64,000 nt of DNA from Frondihabitans sp. PAMC 28766 (GTDB taxonomy: Bacteria > Actinomycetota > Actinomycetes > Actinomycetales > Microbacteriaceae), in the NCBI RefSeq assembly GCF_001577365.1, contig NZ_CP014513.1:1-64000 (forward strand), written 5' to 3'. The position numbers and the translations under genes are program-made. The notes beneath the pieces were generated by a model that had not been told where the DNA came from, made no database searches, and saw nothing but the letters and a program-made list of their open reading frames with translations. Shown piece by piece: positions 10,004 through 17,917 of the stretch (positions are counted from its first letter, which is position 1; every line of letters begins with the position of its first letter).

Positions 10004-11038
10004 TCAGGCGGCGCGGGGCCGCCTCGCGCGGACGCGGGTGATGACCTGCGGCGTCACGACCGAGAGCACGAGCACGATGCCGGTCACGACCGTGATGGCG
10101 TCCGACGAGACGCCGGCCAGCTGGAGCGCGCTCTGCAGCACGCCGATCAGCAGTACGCCCGCGATGACGCCGGGCAGCGCGCCCTTGCCTCCGAAGATCG
10201 AGACGCCGCCGAGCAGCACGGCCGCGATGACGCTCAGCTCGAGGCCGGTGCCGTTGTCGCCGCGAGCCGTCGCGTAGCGCAGCGTCCAGAAGACGCCGGC
10301 GAGGGCCGAGACGACTCCGGTCAAGAGGAACGCGATGAACTTGGAGCGGTTGACGTTGATGCCCGAGAACGCCGCCGTGTCTTTCGAGAGGCCGAGTGCG
10401 AAGAGCCCGCGCCCGAACGACGTGAAGTGCAGCACGGCGCCGAACACGAGGATCAGCACCACGATCGGCACCATCACGTAGGGGATCCCCGAGGTGCCGA
10501 ACTGGTTCTGTGCGAGCCCCTCCCACGACGACGGGAAGGTCGTGATCGTGGTCGTGCCGAGTAGGCCGACCGCGATGCCGCGGTACAGCGCGATCGTGCC
10601 GATCGTGACAGCGATCGACGGCAGCCCGACGACGGTCACCAGGAATCCGTTGACGGCCCCCGCGACGAGACCGACCACGAGGCAGACCAGGATGCTGAGG
10701 ATCATCGGCACGTGCGCCTGCGTGAGCAGCCCGAGGGTCACGCTCGACAACCCCAGGGTCGACGCGACCGACAGGTCGATCTCGCCCGTGACGATCACGA
10801 ACGTCATCGGCAGCGCGATCATCAGGATCGGCGCGGTGTCGAGCAGCAGGAAGTCGACCGTGGTGGTGCTGCCGAAGTAGGGCACCACCGCCGAGGCGAC
10901 GATCGAGACGACGATGAGCGCCGCGATGATCGTGGCCTCGCGCGAGATCAGGAGGCGACGCCAGAGCGGGCGACCGTAGTCGGTGAGGGCGCGGGGCTCA
11001 GGGCTCGGAGCCGTCGCGGTCGTGGTGGCGCTACTCAT
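10004..11038 (-). CDS. rhaQ: Rhamnose ABC transporter permease (second)
   Basis: A 344-residue inner-membrane permease of the ribose/rhamnose (RbsC-like) family with about ten hydrophobic segments. Family landmarks are PLMIALPMTFVIVTGEIDLSV as a long central helix (GEIDLSV is the conserved core), GLPSIAVTIGTIALYRG, GINVNRSKFIAFLLTGVVS and GLELSVIAAVLLGGVSIFGG. Its ATG (11038) overlaps the end of the upstream permease gene by 8 bases, so the two are translationally coupled. It pairs with the other permease to form a heterodimeric channel. Confidence 0.88.
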   Translation of the reverse strand: MSSATTTATAPSPEPRALTDYGRPLWRRLLISREATIIAALIVVSIVASAVVPYFGSTTTVDFLLLDTAPILMIALPMTFVIVTGEIDLSVASTLGLSSVTLGLLTQAHVPMILSILVCLVVGLVAGAVNGFLVTVVGLPSIAVTIGTIALYRGIAVGLLGTTTITTFPSSWEGLAQNQFGTSGIPYVMVPIVVLILVFGAVLHFTSFGRGLFALGLSKDTAAFSGINVNRSKFIAFLLTGVVSALAGVFWTLRYATARGDNGTGLELSVIAAVLLGGVSIFGGKGALPGVIAGVLLIGVLQSALQLAGVSSDAITVVTGIVLVLSVVTPQVITRVRARRPRAA

Positions 11039-12098
11039 GGCTGTTCTCCCTCTCGGCGAGAAGACGTCTCGAGACCCTCAGCGCCAGGTAGCGGTCGAGG
11101 ATGATGGCGCCGATGATCAGGATTCCGACCACGGCCTGCTGCCAGAAGCTCTGGACCCCCAGGATCGGCAGCGCCCGGCTGATCGTGATCAGCAGGAATG
11201 CGCCGATCGCAGCCCCGTAGACGCTGCCCGACCCGCCGAAGATCGCGACCCCGCCGATGACGGCGGCGCCGACGGCCTGCAGCTCGAGGCCGGTGCCGGT
11301 CTGCGAGTCGCTCGTGCCGTAGCGGGCGGTGAAGAGCACCCCGGCCAGGCCCGCGAGCGCACCCGAGATGACGAAGGCGATGAAGACGCGCTGGGTCACC
11401 TTGAGGCCGTAGAGCTCGGCGGCCGCCGGGTCGGAGCCGATGGCGTAGAGCTCGCGGCCCGAGCGCTTGTTGCGCATGTACCAGCCGGCGATCAGCACCA
11501 CGACGAGCGCGATGAAGAAGAGGTAGGGCAGCCCGACGATCGAGTTCGTGCCGATGTTCAAGAAGTTGTCGGGCAGCTGCGACGGGTTGATCTGGTTGCT
11601 GCCCGTCCACAGCACGTTGACGCCGCGGTAGACGTAGAGCGTGCCGAGCGTGATCACGAGTGCCGGCACCTTCGCGAAGGCGACGAGCGCGCCGTTGATG
11701 AGGCCCAGGATGCCACCGGCCACGATCCCCGCCAGGAAGACGACGACGATCGGGATCCCGGGCACGTGGATGAAGAGCTCGCCGGTGAGGTAGGCGGTCA
11801 GGCCGACGACCGAGCCGACCGACAGGTCGACGCTGCGGGTGACGATCACCATGGCCTCGCCGACCGCGAGCAGCAGCAGCATCGCCGGGGTGAGCAGCAG
11901 GTCGCGCCAGCCGTCGACGCTGAAGAGGAAGGACGGGTTGACGAGCGTGGTGACGACCACGACGACGATGACGGCGATGACGATGCCGGTCTCGCGGGCG
12001 CGGGTCAGGCGGCGGAGGCCGCGGGTGACCGCGTTGCCGGTGGTCGGCGACGGGCCGGAGCCGCGAGCCGGGGTCGGGGGTGCTTCTACGGCGGTCAT
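11031..12098 (-). CDS. rhaP: Rhamnose ABC transporter permease (first)
   Basis: A 355-residue RbsC-like permease with a cytoplasmic N-terminal tail and about ten membrane helices. Diagnostic pieces are GEAMVIVTRSVDLSVGSVVG, PALVITLGTLYVYRGVNV, YGLKVTQRVFIAFVISG and GLELQAVGAAVIGGVAIFGG. ATG 12098 was chosen because it overlaps the TGA of the ATPase gene (ATGA, 4 bp). The open frame continues upstream only as a shadow of the ATPase. It functions with the neighbouring permease, ATPase and binding protein. Confidence 0.9.
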   Translation of the reverse strand: MTAVEAPPTPARGSGPSPTTGNAVTRGLRRLTRARETGIVIAVIVVVVVTTLVNPSFLFSVDGWRDLLLTPAMLLLLAVGEAMVIVTRSVDLSVGSVVGLTAYLTGELFIHVPGIPIVVVFLAGIVAGGILGLINGALVAFAKVPALVITLGTLYVYRGVNVLWTGSNQINPSQLPDNFLNIGTNSIVGLPYLFFIALVVVLIAGWYMRNKRSGRELYAIGSDPAAAELYGLKVTQRVFIAFVISGALAGLAGVLFTARYGTSDSQTGTGLELQAVGAAVIGGVAIFGGSGSVYGAAIGAFLLITISRALPILGVQSFWQQAVVGILIIGAIILDRYLALRVSRRLLAERENSHE

Positions 12099-13657
12099 CG
12101 GGCGAGCTCCTCGGCGTGGGTGGCCGCGAACATGACGTTCTCGGCGGTGGCGGTGGCGCGCGGGATCTCGGCCGTGATTCGCCCCTCGCGGACCACCAGG
12201 ATGCGATCGGCCATGCCGAGCACCTCCGGCAGCTCCGACGAGATCATGACGATCGCCATCCCTTGACCTGCGAGCTCGGAGATGAGGCGGTGCACCTCGG
12301 ACTTCGTGCCGACGTCGATTCCGCGCGTCGGCTCGTCGATGATCAGCACTTTGGGGCCCGTGGCGAGCCACTTGGCGAGGACGACCTTCTGCTGGTTGCC
12401 GCCCGAGAGCGTGCCGGCGAGGGTGTCGAGCGACGACGTCTTGACCTGCAGCCGACTCGCCCAGGTGCGCGCCGCCGCGTTCTCCCGCGACGAGCGGAGG
12501 AAGCCCCACTTGGTCAGCTTCTGGCGGATGGCGAGCGTCTCGTTGCGGGCGACCGACGAGTCGAGCACGAGACCCTGCTTGCGGCGATCCTCGGGCACCA
12601 GACCGATGCCGGCCAGCATGGCGGCGCGCGGGTTCAGCCGGGGCAGGTCGCGACCGGCGATGCGCACCGTGCCGCTCGCGTAGGGGTCGACGCCGAAGAC
12701 GGCGCGGACGATCTCGCTGCGACCGGCCCCGACGAGGCCGGCCAGGCCGACGATCTCCCCGGCGCGCACGGTGAACGACACGTCGTGGAAGACGCCGGGC
12801 TGTGTGAGGCCCTCGACCTCGAGCACGACGTCGCCGATCTCGGCCTCCTGCTTGGGGAAGAGGTCTTTGACGTCGCGGCCGACCATGCGGCGCACGATCT
12901 CGTCTTCGGTGACGTCGGCGATGGCATCCGTCGAGATGAACGCCCCGTCGCGCATGACCGTGACGGCGTCGCACAGGGCGAAGACCTCGTCGAAGCGGTG
13001 CGAGATGAAGACCAGGCCGCGCCCCTCGTCGCGGAGGCTGCGGGCGACCTGGAAGAGGCGGTCGACCTCGAGGCCGGACAGCGCCGCCGTCGGCTCGTCC
13101 ATGATCAGCAGGCGGGCGTCGAGCGAGATGGCCTTCGCGATCTCGATGATCTGCTGGTCGGCGATCGACAGGCCCTCGGCGAGGCGGTCCGGATCGATGC
13201 CGACCGAGAGCCGCTCGAAGATCCGCAGGGCTTCGGCGCGCATGGACTTGCGGTCGATCCGGCCGAGGGAGTCGGTGGGCTGGCGGCCCATGAAGATGTT
13301 CTCGGTGACCGACAGGTCGGGGAAGAGCGTCGGCTCCTGGTAGATCACGGCGATGCCCGCAGCCTTCGCCTGCGCGGTCGACGAGAAGTCGACCGACTCG
13401 CCGCGGAGGCGGAACTCCCCCGCGTCACGGTGGTAGAGGCCTGCGACGATCTTGATGAGCGTCGACTTGCCGGCGCCGTTCTCGCCGACGAGCGCGTGGA
13501 TCGAGCTCGCCTGCACGGTCAGGCTGGCCGACGTCAGGGCGACGACCGAGCCGAAGGATTTGGCGACGCGGTCGAGCTCGAGGACAGGCGGCCCGGAGGC
13601 CGCGGGCCGGCTGGAGCCCGAAGGCTCGGGGCCCGTTGACGCAGGAGTGATCGACAT
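12095..13657 (-). CDS. rhaT: Rhamnose ABC transporter ATP-binding protein (two ABC domains)
   Basis: A 520-residue sugar-import ATPase with two fused nucleotide-binding domains, as in RbsA and XylG. The first has Walker A GENGAGKST (residues 58-66), LSIADQQIIEIAKA in the signature position and LLIMDEPTAALS. The second has the degenerate Walker A GLVGAGRSE normal for this family, and LSGGNQQKVVLAKWL with LIIDEPTRGID. It is the first gene of the importer operon and begins at an ATG 48 bases from a predicted rhamnose operator. The symbol follows the Rhizobium rhaSTPQ naming and is not the E. coli RhaT symporter. Confidence 0.92.
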   Translation of the reverse strand: MSITPASTGPEPSGSSRPAASGPPVLELDRVAKSFGSVVALTSASLTVQASSIHALVGENGAGKSTLIKIVAGLYHRDAGEFRLRGESVDFSSTAQAKAAGIAVIYQEPTLFPDLSVTENIFMGRQPTDSLGRIDRKSMRAEALRIFERLSVGIDPDRLAEGLSIADQQIIEIAKAISLDARLLIMDEPTAALSGLEVDRLFQVARSLRDEGRGLVFISHRFDEVFALCDAVTVMRDGAFISTDAIADVTEDEIVRRMVGRDVKDLFPKQEAEIGDVVLEVEGLTQPGVFHDVSFTVRAGEIVGLAGLVGAGRSEIVRAVFGVDPYASGTVRIAGRDLPRLNPRAAMLAGIGLVPEDRRKQGLVLDSSVARNETLAIRQKLTKWGFLRSSRENAAARTWASRLQVKTSSLDTLAGTLSGGNQQKVVLAKWLATGPKVLIIDEPTRGIDVGTKSEVHRLISELAGQGMAIVMISSELPEVLGMADRILVVREGRITAEIPRATATAENVMFAATHAEELAR

Positions 13658-13704
13658 TGACTTCCTTCTGTGACTCGACAGTGAGCAGTTGACGATTCGA
13701 CCGA

Positions 13705-13715
13705 TGAATCGTTCA
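13705..13715. promoter_or_regulatory. Predicted rhamnose operator upstream of the ABC importer operon
   Basis: TGAATCGTTCA lies in the 232-base divergent region between the importer ATPase and the LacI gene, 48 bases from the ATPase start. It is one base shorter in the centre than the sites before rhaI and the MFS porter, but keeps the TGAA/TTCA arms. Confidence 0.65.
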
Positions 13716-13783
13716 AAACACTCGAACTGTAGAGGCCCCGTCTCACCGGGTCAACCATTCCGGGCGAGATCGTCGAAAATAGT

Positions 13784-13795
13784 TGAACCGTTCCA
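13784..13795. promoter_or_regulatory. Second, weaker operator-like site near the LacI gene
   Basis: TGAACCGTTCCA resembles the TGAATCGTTTCA sites but has two changes. It lies about 95 bases upstream of the LacI gene start, inside the divergent region. It could mediate autoregulation or add to repression of the importer promoter. Confidence 0.45.
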
Positions 13796-13889
13796 CGAGG
13801 AGTGCCACACTTCGTCGACGGCAGGAGCACCGATGCTCCGGCATAATCGGCTGAAACGTCGCAATCCCGTCGCGACGAAGGGAGTCTCG

Positions 13890-14903
13890 GTGCCATCGGT
13901 CAGCGTGCGCGATGTGGCAGCCCTCGCTGGCGTCTCGGTCGGCACCGTCTCGAACGTGCTCAACCGGCCCGACCGGGTGTCGGAGGCCGCGGTGATTCGC
14001 GTGCACGACGCCATCGACAAGCTCGGGTTCGTGCGCAACGACGCTGCCCGCCAGCTCCGTGCCGGCCGCAGCCTCAACTTCGGCCTGATCGTGCTCGACG
14101 CCGGCAACCCGTTCTTCTCCGACCTGGCCCGCGGTGCCGAGGATCGCGCCGCCGTCGACGGTCTCGCGATCCTGCTCGGCAACTCCAACGAAGACCTGAC
14201 GCGCGAGGCCGCCTACCTCGACCTGTTCGAAAAGCAGCGAGTCTCGGGCGTGCTCATCTCGCCCATCGGCGACCGCGTCGCCCGCCTCGAGCGCCTGCGC
14301 GAGCGCGGCATCCCGGCCGTGCTGGTCGACCGCGCCGCCCCGGGGTCGACGTTCTCGTCGGTCTCGGTCGACGACGTCTCGGGCGGCAGGATCGCGGCGG
14401 CCCACCTCCTCGACATCGGCCGCCGGCGCATCGCCTACGTCGGCGGCCCCGGCACCATCCGACAGGTCGCGGACCGGTATCGAGGGGCCCGCGACGCGGT
14501 CGACTCCGTCAGCGGCGCTCAGCTCGAAGTGATCCCCACGGCGGCGCTCACCGTGCTGGAGGGGCGCGCAGCGGGCGAGGCCGTGGCGTCGCGGCCGAAG
14601 GGCGAACGGCCGGACGGCGTCTTCTGCGCCAACGACCTCGTGGCGGTGGGCGTGCTGCAGGGCCTCGGCATCCTACGGGGCCTGGCCGTGCCGGAGGAGA
14701 TCGCTCTCATCGGCTACGACGACATCGCGTTCGCACAGTCGACCGTGGTGCCGCTCTCGTCGATCAGGCAGCCGGCGGGTCTCATCGGGCGCACCGGTCT
14801 CGAGCTGCTGCTCGCCGAGTCGGAGGCGGGCGCCACCACCCCCGAGCCGCAGCACGTCGTCTACCAGCCCGAGCTCGTCGTCCGTGCGAGCACCTCCGGC
14901 TGA
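13890..14903 (+). CDS. LacI-family transcriptional regulator, predicted rhamnose repressor
   Basis: A 337-residue regulator. The N-terminal HTH is textbook LacI (VRDVAALAGVSVGTVSNVL, then a hinge ending RQLRAGRS). The rest is a periplasmic-binding-like sensor with LIVLDAGNPFFSDL, GVLISPIGD, AYVGGP, DGVFCANDLVAVGVLQGL, and IALIGYDDIAFA...SSIRQP. GTG 13890 was chosen because GAAGGGAG precedes it at good spacing and the HTH then begins at the usual residue 5. It is transcribed away from the importer operon. The shared TGAA-TCG-TTCA sites make it the likely controller of all four rha units, though the effector is inferred. Confidence 0.88.
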   Translation: MPSVSVRDVAALAGVSVGTVSNVLNRPDRVSEAAVIRVHDAIDKLGFVRNDAARQLRAGRSLNFGLIVLDAGNPFFSDLARGAEDRAAVDGLAILLGNSNEDLTREAAYLDLFEKQRVSGVLISPIGDRVARLERLRERGIPAVLVDRAAPGSTFSSVSVDDVSGGRIAAAHLLDIGRRRIAYVGGPGTIRQVADRYRGARDAVDSVSGAQLEVIPTAALTVLEGRAAGEAVASRPKGERPDGVFCANDLVAVGVLQGLGILRGLAVPEEIALIGYDDIAFAQSTVVPLSSIRQPAGLIGRTGLELLLAESEAGATTPEPQHVVYQPELVVRASTSG

Positions 14904-14913
14904 CGCGCCGCCC

Positions 14914-15267
14914 CTAGGCCGTGTCCTCGGCGGCGGCGGTCGAGAGCTGCTGCTCGAGGTTGAAGACTTCCTCCAACTCGACGGACACCTGGTCGGCTCG
15001 ACCGTCGATCCCGTCGAAGATCTGGCCCATATAAGCCTCCCACTCGGCCGCCACCGTCGACGCCGCGAGGTAGCGGTCGCCGACGATGGCGTCGTCGGTC
15101 TCGTAGTAGCCGATCAAGAGCCCGTCCGGGCGAAGGAAGAGCGAGTAGTTGCGGCGCCCCGACGCGGCGATCTCCTGCAGCATCGACGGCCACACGGCGC
15201 GGTGCCGCGCGCGGTACTCGTCGAGCTTCGACGGGTCGACCTGCAGCTGGAAGCAGACCCTCGTCAC
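14914..15267 (-). CDS. rhaM: L-rhamnose mutarotase
   Basis: A 117-residue ferredoxin-like-fold protein that interconverts alpha and beta anomers of L-rhamnose. The family sequence is clear: MTRVCFQLQVDPSKLDEYR, RHRAVWPSMLQEI (catalytic His), GRRNYSLFLRPDGLLIGYYE, and a C-terminal Trp/Met stretch, EWEAYMGQIFD. Its ATG overlaps the stop of the upstream MFS porter gene by 4 bp (ATGA), so the two form one operon. It converges with the LacI gene, with only 10 bases between their stops. Confidence 0.92.
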   Translation of the reverse strand: MTRVCFQLQVDPSKLDEYRARHRAVWPSMLQEIAASGRRNYSLFLRPDGLLIGYYETDDAIVGDRYLAASTVAAEWEAYMGQIFDGIDGRADQVSVELEEVFNLEQQLSTAAAEDTA

Positions 15268-16586
15268 GAGCGCGACGAGACGGGCTCAGGATGCGACGCG
15301 GTCCCCGTGTCGAGCACTTCGCCGTAGCGCTCCGTCTCGATTTCCTGGAGGGTCTTGCCTCGCGTCTTCGGGGCCCAGATCGTCCCGACGAGCAGCGAGA
15401 TCGCGAGGAGGCCGAGGATCAGGTAGCCGAGCTTCTCGAGGCCGATGCTCGAGAGCAGCACCGGGAACCAGATGCTGAGCAGGCCCACCATCACGCGGGC
15501 GACCAGGAAGAGCACGCCCTGCGCACTCGCCCGATACGACGTGGCGAACAGCTCGCTCGTCCAGAGACCGTAGAACGCCTGGGCGCCGATACCCGAGGCG
15601 ATGCCCCAGCCGATGGCGAAGAAGAGCACCGAGAAGAGACCGGCCGGGCCGTAGATGAGAACGGCCCACGAGACGATCCCGAGCGCAGCGCCGGCGAAAT
15701 AGAGCCACCGGCGACTGATGCGGTCGGCCAGCAGCATGAAGCCGAAGTAGGTCGCAGCCACCGTGAGACCCCAGACGATCACCTGCAGAAGGTACTGCTC
15801 GGTGACGCTCTCGATGCCGGCGGCGCTGTAGACGCGCGGCTGGAAGATGCCGGCCTGACCCGAGACGGTGTTCCAGAGCGAGTAGACGCCGAAGAGGAAG
15901 AGCATCGCAGTGATGTTCGCCTTCTTGCTGAAGAGCTGGCGGAAGCCCGAGAAGAACGAGATCTCGTGCGTCGTCGACGCGCGCTCGTCCTTCCAGATCT
16001 TCGACTCGGGCAGCCCACGCCGTACCCACCACGAGATGCCCGCGACGACGAACAGCTCGGCGAAGATGAGCCGACTGCCCAGCAGACCGAGCGGGGCGAC
16101 CAGGATCGCGAGGAGGAACCCGATCAGCGGCCCCACCGACCAGGCGAGCTGGGCGATGCCCACGTGCTTCGCGCGCTTGTCGGCAGGTGCCACTTCGGCG
16201 ATGTACGTCCACGATGCGGGCACGCCGGCGCCGACCGCGATGCCGGTCAGGATGAAGCCGACCAGCAGCATCCCGTAGCTGCCCGCGAAGATGGCCAGCA
16301 GCATGCCGACCATGTAGAGCAGGAGGTCGTAGGTGTAGATGAACTTGCGACCGAAGCGGTCGCAGAGGGGGCCGCCGATCAGGGCGCCGGCGGCGGCGCC
16401 GAAGGCGTTCGCGCTGAGCGAGGCGAGCAGGCCGACGGCGAAGTTCGAGACCCCGAAGTGCTGCTGCCAGAACGACAGGCTCGTCGCGATCGCGATGATC
16501 GAGCCCGCTTCGATGTAGTTCGACATCGACACGGCGATGGTGGCCTTCCAGCCCGTCGTGCTCTTGCTTCCGATATGGACCGACAC
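15264..16586 (-). CDS. MFS sugar porter, predicted L-rhamnose/proton symporter
   Basis: A 440-residue, 12-helix transporter of the sugar-porter branch of the MFS. Loop 2-3 has GGPLCDRFGRKFIY. The matching loop in the second half is LLADRISRRWLYF. The C-terminal end, PKTRGKTLQEIE, resembles the PETKG...LEEIE signature of sugar porters. GTG 16586 was chosen for the AGGAGG a few bases upstream. A perfect rhamnose-type operator lies 35 bases before the start, and the mutarotase follows with a 4-bp overlap. Rhamnose or a rhamnose-containing disaccharide is the inferred substrate. Confidence 0.82.
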   Translation of the reverse strand: MSVHIGSKSTTGWKATIAVSMSNYIEAGSIIAIATSLSFWQQHFGVSNFAVGLLASLSANAFGAAAGALIGGPLCDRFGRKFIYTYDLLLYMVGMLLAIFAGSYGMLLVGFILTGIAVGAGVPASWTYIAEVAPADKRAKHVGIAQLAWSVGPLIGFLLAILVAPLGLLGSRLIFAELFVVAGISWWVRRGLPESKIWKDERASTTHEISFFSGFRQLFSKKANITAMLFLFGVYSLWNTVSGQAGIFQPRVYSAAGIESVTEQYLLQVIVWGLTVAATYFGFMLLADRISRRWLYFAGAALGIVSWAVLIYGPAGLFSVLFFAIGWGIASGIGAQAFYGLWTSELFATSYRASAQGVLFLVARVMVGLLSIWFPVLLSSIGLEKLGYLILGLLAISLLVGTIWAPKTRGKTLQEIETERYGEVLDTGTASHPEPVSSRS

Positions 16587-16620
16587 TGGCCCTCCTGTCC
16601 ATCGACGATGACGCACCTCG

Positions 16621-16638
16621 AACTGAATCGTTTCAGTT
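16621..16638. promoter_or_regulatory. Predicted rhamnose operator upstream of the MFS porter/mutarotase operon
   Basis: AACTGAATCGTTTCAGTT is an 18-bp site with perfect 7-bp arms around TCGT. It is the most symmetrical of the four related sites and contains the same TGAATCGTTTCA core as the site before rhaI. Confidence 0.75.
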
Positions 16639-16749
16639 CGCTGACGATGATAAGCGTCGCATGCGTCGGATCGCAAACCGGAAGGAGCGAGGCTCTCGCT
16701 GGCCGAGCAGCGCCGTTCCGCCCCTGGCTACGTGCTCAGAGCGCCCGGG

Positions 16750-17049
16750 TCAGAGGGTGATCGTGGTGCTGAACACGCGCGTGACGGGCACCGCCGCCAT
16801 CAGCTTGACCAGCTCGTTGGCGCCATCGGGGGTCGCGCGCCAGGCGACGTAGGCGTCGTGGGCCTCAGGGCTCTCCCACTTCTCGACGACGATGGCCTTG
16901 GTGGGGTCGCTGTCGTCGACGATCACCTCGATGCCTTCGTTGCCGGCGTAGGCGCGGGTCTGAGCCAGCACCTCGCGTTCGATGCGGTCGACCTCGGCAG
17001 GGTCGGCGTCGGGCTTGAGGAAGACTTCGAGATGCACAGTTGTGGACAT
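16750..17049 (-). CDS. Antibiotic-biosynthesis-monooxygenase (ABM) domain protein
   Basis: A 99-residue protein with a single dimeric alpha/beta barrel domain of the ABM type. It begins VHLEVFLKPDADPAEVDRIE, has the typical IEVIVDDSDPTKAIVVEKWE strand pair with the EKWES turn, and then AHDAYVAW. Such proteins include heme-degrading, quinol and cofactor-free monooxygenases, as well as many of unknown role, so no substrate can be given. ATG 17049 was chosen over an upstream in-frame start because the fold begins right after it. Confidence 0.75.
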   Translation of the reverse strand: MSTTVHLEVFLKPDADPAEVDRIEREVLAQTRAYAGNEGIEVIVDDSDPTKAIVVEKWESPEAHDAYVAWRATPDGANELVKLMAAVPVTRVFSTTITL

Positions 17050-17109
17050 GACCCCATCATGGCCCTGCAACGACTTCGGCGACACCCGCGGTCTTGCGTT
17101 TCGTGCCCC

Positions 17110-17138
17110 TGGCAAACACAGGCTCGGGCTCGTAGAAT
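17110..17138 (+). promoter_or_regulatory. Candidate sigma-70-type promoter
   Basis: TGGCAA (17110-17115) and TAGAAT (17133-17138) are separated by 17 bases, upstream of the gene starting at 17262. This would give a leader of roughly 115 bases. Support comes from spacing and sequence only. Confidence 0.4.
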
Positions 17139-17261
17139 ACGCATAGGAAGCGGTGAGGGTTCCGGTCGGCCCCGTCTCTCAGCCTCGCCGCCTTTTCTCC
17201 CTCTTTACCTTCCGTGCCTGTCCGAAGTCCGAACAGGCGTCTGTCCCGGAGGGCTGGTCAC

Positions 17262-17636
17262 GTGCAGCACGACCTCACGATCGAATTCGTCGTCCGAGAC
17301 CGCACGGGCGCGGTCGCCGCAGTCGTCACGCCGTCGGGCGTCATCGACGCCGAGTTCGCGTCCGAGCAGATCGCCCGCGGCGAGGCCGACTACTTCGCCG
17401 GCCCCGACTCGTACGTGCGGGCGCGCGTGCGGTCCATCCCGGCGCTCGGCGGCCCCTACCTCTACGCCAACTGGGACGGCACGCGGCGCAACAATCTCCA
17501 CGACCTGGCCCGCGGGCTGAAGCGCATCGACGTGCGGCACAGCGACGCCCGCGACGCCGCGCGCCTCGTGGCGTCGCATCGCTCCGAGTGGATCAGCCGC
17601 CTCCTCGGTCGCGCGAAGTCGTACCTCGCCGCGTGA
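17262..17636 (+). CDS. Hypothetical protein (124 aa), possibly DUF3892-like
   Basis: The GTG start at 17262 has GGAGG ten bases upstream. The protein is soluble and charged. It begins VQHDLTIEFVVRDRTGAV, and in the middle has IPALGGPYLYANWDGTRRNN, which resembles the GxYLxTxxDGxxxNNLxxLP end of DUF3892 proteins. The C-terminal helix is basic and ends GRAKSYLAA. The similarity is weak and partial, so I do not assign a function. No operon partner is evident, since the next gene starts 80 bases later. Confidence 0.55.
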   Translation: MQHDLTIEFVVRDRTGAVAAVVTPSGVIDAEFASEQIARGEADYFAGPDSYVRARVRSIPALGGPYLYANWDGTRRNNLHDLARGLKRIDVRHSDARDAARLVASHRSEWISRLLGRAKSYLAA

Positions 17637-17716
17637 TCCGACGGCAGGTCTCACGACATCGAGCGTTCATCTCCACAGGAGTCTCTAAGAATGCTGTGAA
17701 GCGCTAAGCTCGATGC

Positions 17717-17854
17717 ATGGTCTCCGTGTTCGCAGTCTTCCTCGGCATCGTCGCCGGCCTCATGGCGATCGCGCTGATCGCTCTCCTGGTGACCCTCATC
17801 GTGCAGGCGGTGCGCTCGCGCACGCACGGCGTCAAGACGATCTACCGCGACTGA
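17717..17854 (+). CDS. Small single-span membrane protein (45 aa)
   Basis: A 45-codon ATG frame with one long hydrophobic helix (residues 2-31, including VFAVFLGIVAGLMAIALIA) and a basic C-terminal tail, RSRTHGVKTIYRD. This is a plausible small membrane protein of unknown role. It sits between the hypothetical gene ending at 17636 and the converging FUSC gene. There is no strong Shine-Dalgarno sequence. Confidence 0.45.
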   Translation: MVSVFAVFLGIVAGLMAIALIALLVTLIVQAVRSRTHGVKTIYRD

Positions 17855-17917
17855 CCCGCCCCTCCCCCTTCGCCCCGCATCGACTCGATCCGGGGCGTTC
17901 GTCGCGACTGGGCGAGG

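Noticed and set aside
11031..12974. A 647-codon open frame covering a permease and part of the ATPase gene.
   Set aside because: Only the part after ATG 12098 looks like a permease. The rest is an out-of-frame copy of the ATPase gene.
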